A DNA stretch of 64,000 nucleotides from assembly GCA_963920705.1 (NCBI GenBank), contig OY987228.1, positions 15,979,187 to 16,043,186 on the forward strand, written 5' to 3'. Every line of letters begins with the position of its first letter. Within the stretch, counting starts at the first letter, position 1. The DNA is from Odiellus spinosus. Lineage: Eukaryota > Arthropoda > Arachnida > Opiliones > Phalangiidae. Position numbers and translations under genes: made by a program. Of this stretch, positions 26,401-35,880 are shown in pieces. The notes beneath the pieces are model-generated. The model was not told the origin of the DNA, did not search any database, and worked only from the letters and a program-made list of their open reading frames with translations.

Positions 26401-27743
26401 AAAATGAGAAGGAACTCTAAGAATTCGTAATAAAAAGGTATACCCTATGGAATGAAATCCATTCGCGACATTACCAGCGGTGTGTGGCTAAAAAAAAGTG
26501 TATGGAGATTGGTAAAGCGCTCACCGCTCGTAAGTCGTAAGAAAAACACAATTTTAGCTTGATGGGGAAAAACCGGAGTGCAAAAAATAATCAACTCCCA
26601 AGCCTTTGGGTCGCGTGGGGGGCGAAAGAAAAAAATTAGGGAAAAATTATACCATCACAGCATTGGAGACTCGAGAAATTTCATCTTCAATTGATACCCC
26701 CTACAAACCAAGGCCTACCGGTTGCCTCTATGTAGAATTTGGAGAGCGTTGCTTTACGCGCGCTACGAAATCGAAGTGAAATTAACTAGAACATATCTTA
26801 CTTAGGAGAAAAAGGTAAGTGTGGGTAAGCTACGCGCATTGTTGAATAAAGCGTAAGCCTAACCCTAGAGTGATGAACTTTCGACACCCTTTACCATCCT
26901 AGCTTTATACCGCTGCCCAGAGGTAGCCTTCATTCACAAACTTTTCACGAATACTATATTTAATAATATCCTTATGTATGCTACAAAAGACCGACTTCAC
27001 GTATCCATCTTACCCTATTTTCTCTCAATCCCCTAAGTTCCTTATATTCACGGATTCTAGTCGTATATTAAGGGGAATGGAGACCGAGATAAGTTTCAGA
27101 GGTATATGCATTTTTTATATTTCCTTCAAAAGAACCGAGAAAGAGAAAGAAGTGACTTAGAGCGAGAGAGAGAGGAGAAAAATTATTCCGAGGACCGAAA
27201 ACCATAAAAGAAGATGGAGAAAACAAAGTATTTGTCTTCTATTTCTACTTTATATCGAAGGTGAAAAAGCAAAAAAGATATATTCCAACAGCTGTCGCTT
27301 TCCTTTTCGAAAAAAGGAAAAAGAAAACTCGTTGTTTTACGCGGTTTGATTGGAGAAAAATGCTTATTTACAGCAAGATGTCGTTTCGAAGACAACTACA
27401 GCGCTGGACAACACGTGTTACTGGAAGGATTTTAGCGCGTGTGTCGCCTAAAGCAGTTTTCCTACAAAAAAATAACAATCCTTTTAATACCTTTGTTCAA
27501 GAGAAGATAACAAACTACAGCGAAACCGGAAGCGGAGTAATTCATAATGTTAATCATAGTGAAAGTAAAAGTAGTTTTGAAAACTCCTTTAGAATCAGAG
27601 TATACTTTCCCTTCTGTCTTTTTTCTCTTACGTCAGGTATTAAGCTCGAAATGGCAAGGACTAAAATCAGAAATTTATACAATGCATTATACAAATCACC
27701 TTTGATGCGAGCTAAGGAAAAATCCGTCGTACCAAAAATATTA

Positions 27744-27745
<2 letters not shown>

Positions 27746-27775
<30 letters not shown>
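27746..27775. repeat. T30 homopolymer
   Basis: Thirty consecutive thymines. It could be the poly(A) tail of a minus-strand retroposon, but I do not recognise a SINE or LINE body on its right side. Confidence 0.85.
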
Positions 27776-27776
<1 letters not shown>

Positions 27777-28414
27777 AATAATTTGTCATCCTTTATATGT
27801 AAGAAAGAAAATGGGTAAAATTATGCTATATTACTAAAATGCTTCAACCCTATACAATATTCCCCCGAGTTACACATTTTAATAAATATCTTTCCGAGTT
27901 GGGTAAAAGCGACCCACGCTAATACGTTTTCAAATTTAAATTTATTAGAAGTTCAAAGACTAATGAAACCAAACCCCAACCTTAAAAATGAAAATTTATA
28001 GCTGTAACAAATCTACGCTTTCAACCCTAACCGAATACCCTTCAGAGAGAAAATACTGCCACTAATTGATCATAGAATATCATAAGAATTTATATAGTTA
28101 ATGACTTTTTAATGAAATTATTCTTATCCCGTAGACTTTAAAGCCTATTGTAATGAATAGCAGCTTTACTGTCAATGAAATTTCTAGGGCTCTCTAGTCC
28201 ATCAATATAGTCCGCCAATAAATAATTATTATCCAATAAATTCTAAAGAATGATAAAATAAAAAAAGTTATTTTCGATTTCCAAGTATTAATACCAAGAG
28301 TTTCAGTTATTCTAGATTTTGTTTTTCCAATCGTTCGTTCAAATCGAATCGAACTAAGCCATGGTGGAAAAATTCATATGTCCGCTTTCAACGACGCGTA
28401 CCGAAAAGTTCGGC

Positions 28415-28430
28415 GGGGGGGGGGGGGGGG
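28415..28430. repeat. G16 homopolymer
   Basis: Sixteen guanines eight bases upstream of the TTAA that bounds the 28-kb MITE. Confidence 0.9.
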
Positions 28431-28438
28431 TCTACCGT

Positions 28439-28830
28439 TTAAAGGGAGAATGAAACCTAACAGATTTTTATCGATTCCTTATCATTTAAATATGTACAAT
28501 CCACCAGTAAAAAATGCGCAAACAAATATTAAACTAGAAATACCGGAAAATAGGCTTAACTGGATTCATAGAGATCCTGAATTTCTTCGAATTGAAGGAT
28601 CAGCGACCAATTGAATGTTATTGGTAGTTTAATGAAATCTCGCCTTAATGACGGACCTTTTCTGATTGGTCGCTGACCTATCAATGCTAAGAAAAACCGG
28701 ATCTCCATGAATCCAGCTAAGCCTATTTTGATGGTAAGTTTTTTAAATTCAATTTTAGTTTAATATTTGTTTGTAATTTTTTGTACTGGTGGATTAGGAA
28801 ACGTGTTGTTAGGTTTCGTACTCCATTTAA
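28439..28830. mobile_element. TTAA-bounded foldback MITE, copy at 28 kb
   Basis: A 384-bp element (28443-28826) between TTAA at 28439-28442 and 28827-28830. The left end AGGGAGAATG, followed by AAACCTAACA, AATCCACCAGTA and CAAACAAATATTAAACTA, is mirrored on the right by TAGTTTAATATTTGTTTG, TACTGGTGGATT, TTAGGTTTCG and TACTCCAT. Further in, AAAATAGGCTTAACTGGATT and GATCAGCGACCAATT are mirrored too, so the element is a near-complete foldback. It is the best-preserved member of the family. The short frame across its left half is not a real gene. Confidence 0.75.
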
Positions 28831-31800
28831 TGTATTTATGTAGAAATGGTATCTTCGGTACTCTTCGCTGTACGCGGCTTTTGTAAATTACTCTTTAATT
28901 GTTTTTGGAAAGGTCGAATTGAAAATTTTTGGGGTGAACTGTTGAGATCTTTGATCAAGAAATACGATTATAAACTTCAATAGTCGATTTCGAAATCGAA
29001 AACAGTTTTGAGTCAAGTGCGAACGAGTGTTTTGTTTCCGTAACCATACAATTCTTCATCTTTAATATTCAACCAAACAGCCGAAATCTACGATAGCGAG
29101 ATTCACTTAAATATACAAATATAAATAAATTAAAATTATATATATACCGGTACTTAGAAAGACCGGGTGTCCTTAACCATAGCAGTTTACTGACATCGCG
29201 AGCGGGGGTAAAGTTGAAATGCTTTATAATCTAGCTATTTCAATTCAACGCAATCGCCGTGAAATTATCGACGTAAACCACGTACAAAACGGAGATAATA
29301 CAGATCTTAACAATATACCGAACGAATTCGAGATATACGCCAGAAAATGTAGGGAGGGAAATGGAGAATTTATACTCCCGAATTAAAGGGGAGGGGGAAA
29401 TAGAACGAGTTAAATTAAGATTCCATCGTCATAACAGAGCTAAGTCCCTTAAGCATTGTTTGGTAGAATTTACTATACGCCTGGAGAGGCGATTTTGCTC
29501 CAAGCGACTCTTATAATCGAAAAGAGCTTTGTTTGGTCGTTGAGATCGCAATACACGGCGCGCCGACGGAATTTCTCGACGACTCCGGGGTCTTATCCTT
29601 TTGACATTCAATTATTCGAGTGTTCCTCGACCAAGTTTAAGAGATTAAATGCTAATTTAAGTATTTAAGTTTCGTAGAAAGGTGGATCTGACCACCTCGC
29701 ACTCGACATTTGACCGACGCGTATGTCCCGCTATGTCAAAGAAGGGCGCCAGTTAAATTAAGGGCGGGAATGACTATAGGTAAGCTTATTTGGAGATAGT
29801 CATTGGTTATATTCAGAGCGGTAAAGGCAGAAAATACTATTTATCCGGAGGACGTTTAGGAATTCGATTACATTCCCTCCGGTTCTCGTTTATAATTAAA
29901 CTACAGCCAGGCCAATTTTCAAAATCCCATCCACCCCGACACGATAAATGTAAATACTGCTAAAAGTGAGGGTGTAACGAAATTTTGAAATTTAGAAAGA
30001 ACTTTAAATTATAGGTATAAATCTACTCGAATGGTCCAATTTGAATGGCTGCATTAATGTCCAACGGGATCTAATGCAACCTTTATAAATACGATTTAAA
30101 ATTAGTGGGGTAGTTTTACATGATTGACTATAATTAGAAAAGATCCTTAGTGAGTACATTTATATTATTACGCAACCACGCCCCGAATAAGCCGAGTTTG
30201 GGCCATTTGTAATTTTATGGGTAAAGGGCCTGGCCCTGAAGTAAAACAAGCTTCCCCGGGGCCCAAATAAACTTAAGGAGCAAGTAAAATTATGCTCTTT
30301 AACTTAGATTAACAATATATAAAAACCAAAAATTCCACGAAACTTTAAGTATTCGCAACCGAAACTATTCTAGGTGGCGTTAAGGCGTTGCTGATTTAGT
30401 CGTTTGCCAAGGCGTAAATCTTATAGTATGTAGCCATACTTTGAAGTAAACTCATCAGGTTTTCGATGGCGACCGACTTGGCGGCGCCCAGGGACAGTTT
30501 TCGGTCGTGAATACATTTCACCTTCACTTTTACTACCATAACTAGCTAGGAAAGAGGGGATTACAAAAATCATTAGTAAATGGAATCCACGATGTCAAAA
30601 TTTCTTCTCATTTCAGCGTCTAGCAACCGTATATATACTTTCCCTTTCCTCGTTCGCTCTACGATATAATTTAATTAGGAAAATTGCGGGGAGGTAATTA
30701 GATAAGTCGTCTAGAAACGTCGATGAGATACGAGCAGTATAGGGTTTAGACCCAAATCATATAAGAACATTCGTTATCTACAGTTCCAGAATAGGACGCG
30801 TTAATAGGGGGCCCAAGGGGAAGTTTAAAGCATTAGAAGAATACAACCTTGCTTAGAGTAAAAATTACGGTAAAGAAACGGACTTTTCTAGGTTAAATTT
30901 AATCCTAAGTAAGATTGTGAAGTATGAGACCCAAACACTATATAATATATATGGAACTTATATGACTGAATGAGAGAAGGACCGATAGCAAAAGAAAAAA
31001 CGAATTCCGTCACATGTGGTCCACAGCTGCCAGTCGATCCGATCGTATGACCACTAACCGCACACTTGTCTCATCTTCGACTTTTTTTTCCTCCTTCTGG
31101 TGACTCGCAACTGTTTTCTTTTTTTTTTTTTTTTTGATATCGTAAAAAAGCAAGTTTATGGTGGTAGTGCGATTGCAATGGGGAGAGAATCCGGGAGGAG
31201 AACATCCTATTAGACCAATATGATGGATTTAAAACAAGGAGGTCCCTGTTGCAATACCAGAACGAAAGAATTGAGATGTGGGGGGCCACTAAGCAAGAGA
31301 GAAAAAAACCAACGGCTGACACATTATAGTCTTAATTCGTAAAAGATGAGTATTAAGTTACGATCGAGTCATTTTTTAGATTGAGGATAGATTTTTGAAT
31401 GTGAAATTAAGGATGAAATACTATTGATCACGATATGAAGTTCTAGCGACATAACCCGAAAATACGTCAAATCAACTTATATTTGATTTGTTCCATATAT
31501 AGGGAAAATATTTTCATATTTTAATTGATCTACATTGACAGTTTCTCTAAGACAAAACTTACGTGATCGAGTAAAAAAGGAAAAACGCATTTGCAAAACT
31601 AATTTGCCCAATTATCCTAATTCTATTTGCTTTCGAAACTGCGTATGAATTTTAGATAAATGAAAAGAAATAAGCAAATATTTATCTGTTTATACTGAAA
31701 CATAGAATTATTAATAAGAACCTTAATTTTTTTTCAAGAGCACATACAAGGATTAAGTATATGTGTGTATGTCGAGACACAAAAACTTTCAATTACGAAA

Positions 31801-32865
31801 AATACCACCAATCCTCGGCTTAAATCCATAAAAACAGGGATTTTCTTTTAAGAGGAGAAGGGATGGTATTTGCTCAAACAGAGAGTGGTCGTAATAATTT
31901 TCAAAGAAAGAGACTTAGGCGCGAGAGAGAGTCTGAAAAAAAAGCGCCATTTTGGAATTCCCAGAGGTCGTTTTATCACTAGGTATTAAGTCTTTGAGAG
32001 TCGCGACCCTCTTATCCCGCGCCCATACCCGCACCCTTGGTCCTTTTATATCTTCTAGATTATAGGATGTATCTTAGCAAGCCGGGCCAAAACGGAGGGG
32101 GGGGGGGAGGGTGATATGGACGGATAAAGAGGATTGCCACGCGAAAAAAAGGGAAACTAAACTTTCCCTGTCATCTAGAGCTAACAGGAACGTCGGAGGT
32201 CCTGCGCCGTGGACCAATCTTCCCCGAGATCCGCTCAGATCCTTCGCTAACTCGAAAGGCCACGTTGACAACGACTATAAACTCCTATACTAAAAGAAGA
32301 GTGGCGCGAATATCTGACACTATCTTAACCTCCCAAAAAAAAGAAAGTTTCCAGGTAAAAAGGGTTCCACTAAAAGGAACTTTATTTCTCCGGATATATA
32401 TATATATATTTTTTTTTTTTTACTTTCTCTTTATTCCGGCAGAAAACCTTTTTATCCTAGATGGGCAACTTTTCTTTCTAACGGCAGTTCAATTCCAACA
32501 ATTTTTGTAGTAAGAAATAAAAAAGAGCAGTTCATTGTAGACAATTCACTCCTCGTAACCCATTAGACATTAACAACTTGGCCATCAACGAGTTGGCTTA
32601 AGCTGACTAAGAGATCAACGAGGGTAAGCTTAGAACATCGAGAATCCGTCTGGAGTTTGAAAGCTTTTTGAAACAGCCGCAATGCGTATTTTTTAAGGAT
32701 GCGGAAGCCGTTCAAACACAAGTTCTATAACTATCAACTAATCATACTATTAAAAAGTAGTATTGTGGTATATGTACACGTGTCAGAACGCGCGAGAATC
32801 AACTGTAGACTCTACAATAGCCCAAGTGATGACGTAAGAAACACTTTAAAAACCAATTTCGATGA
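28831..32865. other. Non-coding stretch, no gene recognised
   Basis: No gene is seen. AT-rich sequence with CpG-bearing patches (29400-29780 and 30440-30680), a T-rich run near 31117-31134, a G11 run (32097-32107) and an AT/T run near 32394-32421. Short frames (31071-31322 minus, 32699-32971 plus) have no recognisable domain. Confidence 0.5.
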
Positions 32866-33509
32866 GGTTAAAGAACAACAGCAACTCCCCATAAGAGTCT
32901 GGGTCCACGTAATGTTAAAAATTTTCGTCTCTTTTATGATAAATTCGTATTATATTATTAAAATAGGGTAGTTGGGGGATAATTTAAAGCTAAAATTCAA
33001 GCTCACAACTGTAAATTTTGGGAATTACAACGAATGGAAGGTTTCTTCCATAATGTAAAGAATAGGAAGAATCTATGACTTCCGTGCCGGATATCAAAGC
33101 CTTCCCCCACACGAAAATCTTGAACGGTTATTATTTTAGATTCATAATTATGTTAGGAAAATATTAGGAAAGAATTATTTTGTAACTGCCACGGGTATAG
33201 TGCTGGCGGCAAAATGAAATTCGTATATTTTTGGTCTACTATGCCTCGAAATCCTCGAAAACGCCTGTAGAAGTGTTCCACTTGTCAAGCATTCATGCAG
33301 TAGGCTTTTGCTAGCTTTACAGGGGCCGTGCAAAGACTATATAGCTTACTTGAATAGTCTTTGGTGTATAAGAAACTCGAAAAATAAATAGAGAAATCAT
33401 ACCAATTAGAAGATACTGGAGTAGTATCTTTAATTTTTATTTCATATTAAACAAAACACACTTGTATAAAACGGACAAATTATTCATTTAACGCTAAGGT
33501 TTTCTACGT

Positions 33510-34418
33510 TTAACGTATGTCTGGTAGTTCAAGCTCAGTGGCATCTTCACACACTACACGCAATTTTGACTGGTACCAACTGCCTCGATCTTCATGGCGA
33601 CGATAACCAAGATACCAGATTACGCTGCTAACGTGAACACAAGTACCTATCGTCAAACTACCACCTTTGCAATTGCAATACCAGCCTTTAATGGCATTTG
33701 CACCTGTCCCGTTCGGTACATAACGAATTAGAGCTTGGTGAACAGCTGGGGTGGAAAATTGACCAGGCACGCGTATACGAATTAAGTCATGTTCAACTTT
33801 GGACACTTCGACGCTGAAAGAGCCGGATTTCTCTATAGTCAACGCCACATAAGATTCAGCGCGTTTCGTTTTAAAGTCGCTCATTACCACCTCACGTACA
33901 TCACTTTCACGAAGTACAGGGAAGTCTTGAAATTCACTATCCTCAATTCGTTGCCATTTAGATGGTTTGCGAAGCAGATTATCGCGCTCAACTACTTCCT
34001 TAAGAGGATTTTCTTTCGTAGAGACTGCCAGCATTTTTTCGACGGAGTTTTCCGAGGAACCTTTAAGATGTAACTCCGGGTGGTAGGCGTTCAACAGCGC
34101 AGCAGCAATTTGAAGAAGTTCCGGAACTAATGTTAACATATGCACAGGTATACGGTTTTGAAAAAAACGATACACCGTCTGCAAATGCCCATTCCTAACT
34201 TCAACCGGCCACCTGAGGTACGTTACTTGTCGGGAACGATTAACATCTTGCGTGTTTACTTGCTTCTCGCCTTTAGACAAGAACGAAGGCATTTGTAAAT
34301 CCACACCCAGTTCAGTCAGTACGCTGTTGGAGTCTCGAAAACCGCGGTCTGCCAGTACAACGTCACCAACTTGAAAGAAAGACTGGAGTTCTTCTCTCAA
34401 AACCGTATACCTGTGCAT
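33510..34418 (-). pseudogene. C-terminal part of DDE_Tnp_4-like transposase with SWIM zinc finger (left arm)
   Basis: A 302-codon open frame corresponding to the C-terminal half of a DNA transposase. Asp24 in ADRGF matches the second catalytic Asp of the DDE_Tnp_4/IS4-like fold, and Glu73 in WPVEVRNG matches the catalytic Glu. The first Asp and any N-terminal DNA-binding domain are absent. A SWIM-type zinc finger follows (C248, C250, C260, H262), then the conserved-looking IWYLGYRR. The first few residues (MHRYTV) come from reading antisense through the right-arm boundary, so this ATG is not the original start. An AATAAA on this strand lies at 33436-33441, about 70 bases past the stop. Translation is possible but a functional transposase is unlikely. 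The family call rests on motif recognition only. Confidence 0.75.
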
Positions 34419-34998
34419 ATGTTACCATTAGTTCCGGAACTTCTTCAAATTGCTGCTGCGCTGTTGAACGCCTACCACCCGGAGTTACATCTTAAAGGTT
34501 CCTGGGAAGACTCCGTCGAAAAAATGCTGGCAGTCTCGCAAACCGTCTAAATGGCAACGAATTGAGGATAGTGAATTTCAAGACTTCCCTGTACTTCGTG
34601 AAAGTGATGTACGTGAGGTGGTAATGAGCGACTTTAAAACGAAACGCGCTGAATCTTATGTGGCGTTGACTATAGAGAAATCCGGCTCTTTCAGCGTCGA
34701 AGTGTCCAAAGTTGAACATGACTTAATTCGTATACGCGTGCCTGGTCAATTTTCCACCTCAGCTGTTCACCAAGCTCTAATTCGTTATGTACCGAACGGG
34801 ACAGGTGCAAATGCCATTAAAGGCTGGTATTGCAATTGCAAAGGTGGTAGTTTGACGATAGGTACTTGTGTTCACGTTAGCAGCGTAATCTGGTATCTTG
34901 GTTATCGTCGCCATGAAGATCGAGGCAGTTGGTACCAGTCAAAATTGCGTGTAGTGTGTGAAGATGCCACTGAGCTTGAACTACCAGACATACGTTAA
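34398..34998 (+). pseudogene. Broken inverted copy of the SWIM transposase C-terminus (right arm)
   Basis: This is the mirror copy of the left-arm gene, beginning at the codon equivalent to residue 87 of the left frame. Relative to the left arm it lacks 50 bases after GCAGTCTC. That shifts the frame and gives a stop a few codons later, at about 34548-34550. The downstream frame then runs open (34618-34998) through the whole SWIM zinc finger to the same C-terminus, with a Pro-to-Ser change among few differences. An AATAAA lies at 35067-35072, mirroring the left arm. It contains neither catalytic Asp nor Glu, so it is a pseudogene fragment. Confidence 0.8.
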
Positions 34999-35734
34999 AC
35001 GTAGAAAACCTTAGCGTTAAATGAATAATTTGTCCGTTTTATACAAGTGTGTTTTGTTTAATATGAAATAAAAATTAAAGATACTACTCCAGTATCTTCT
35101 AATTGGTATGATTTCTCTATTTATTTTTCGAGTTTCTTATACACCAAAGACTATTCAAGTAAGCTATATAGTCTTTGCACGGCCCCTGTAAAGCTAGCAA
35201 AAGCCTACTGCATGAATGCTTGACAAGTGGAACACTTCTACAGGCGTTTTCGAGGATTTCGAGGCATAGTAGACCAAAAATATACGAATTTCATTTTGCC
35301 GCCAGCACTATACCCGTGGCAGTTACAAAATAATTCTTTCCTAATATTTTCCTAACATAATTATGAATCTAAAATAATAACCGTTCAAGATTTTCGTGTG
35401 GGGGAAGGCTTTCATATCCGGCACGGAAGTCATAGATTCTTCCTATTCTTTACATTATGGAAGAAACCTTCCATTCGTTGTAATTCCCAAAATTTACAGT
35501 TGTGAGCTCGAATTTTAGCTTTAAATTATCCCCCAACTACCCTATTTTAATAATATAATACGAATTTATCATAAAAGAGACGAAAATTTTTAACATTACG
35601 TGGACCCAGACTCTTATGGTGAGTTGCTGTTGTTCTTTACCCAGGACACGGTCTAGCGTAGGAATAGTGAAAAAATATAATCTCATCTCGCCAACAAACA
35701 CGAAGAGGGTTCAAACAACATTTAAAAAACCAAT

Positions 35735-35880
35735 TTCCCTGTTTGTTTTTCAGAATTCACTAGAGAAATTTCCCTGATATTTCTAGGAGTACCAATTGAT
35801 TCTAAGAAAGATAAATGCAATGAATTTAGCTGATTGAGGTCGTGCCGACAGTGTCAATGAAGTACTCCCTGAATTCCCTG
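35735..35880 (+). repeat. TTCCCTGA-rich minisatellite-like patch
   Basis: TTCCCTG appears at 35735, 35770 and 35874, with a related CTCCCTG at 35866, in AT-rich spacers immediately outside the palindrome. A similar but more degenerate patch lies at 56406-56690. Such CCCTGA patches look like remnants of a tandem repeat; the family is not identified. Confidence 0.45.

Larger units (their letters stand above)
21627..28438. other. Non-coding stretch, no gene recognised
   Basis: No host gene is recognised. Contents are GA/CpG-rich patches (22140-22420, 26560-26900, 27130-27200), an E2F-like site at 23451, a splice-donor-like AAAG/GTAAGT at 26815, a T30 run (27746-27775) and a G16 run (28415-28430). 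The longest frame (27261-27818, plus, 185 codons) is rich in Lys, Phe and Arg, runs through the T30 tract, and shows no domain. Confidence 0.5.
32866..35642. mobile_element. 2.8-kb palindromic (fold-back) transposon derivative
   Basis: The left arm 32866-34161 (1296 bp) and right arm 34397-35642 (1246 bp) are near-identical inverted copies around a 235-bp unique centre (34162-34396). The length difference equals one 50-bp deletion in the right arm. I also see scattered single-base differences, on the order of ten. The outer ends read GGTTAAAGAACAACAGC (left) and GGGTAAAGAACAACAGC (right, reverse strand). Both arms carry the 3' end of the same transposase gene pointing outward, so both outer ends derive from the same original transposon end. 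No exact target duplication is visible immediately outside. Confidence 0.9.

Noticed and set aside
27746..27775. T30 run as the tail of a minus-strand SINE
   Set aside because: No RNA polymerase III boxes or recognisable body next to it.
27261..27818. 185-codon open frame, the longest outside the transposons
   Set aside because: It is rich in Lys, Arg and Phe, runs through a T30 tract that gives a poly-Phe run, and shows no recognisable domain or codon signature. Chance or slippage-extended frame is likeliest.
33789..34719. Mirror frames inside the palindrome (94 and 75 codons)
   Set aside because: They are antisense readings of the transposase fragments and identical to one another only because the arms are inverted copies.
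32866..35642. Palindrome as a sequencing hairpin artefact
   Set aside because: The arms differ by a 50-bp deletion and scattered single-base changes, and both end at the same terminus-like sequence. An artefact is less likely, though not excluded without reads.
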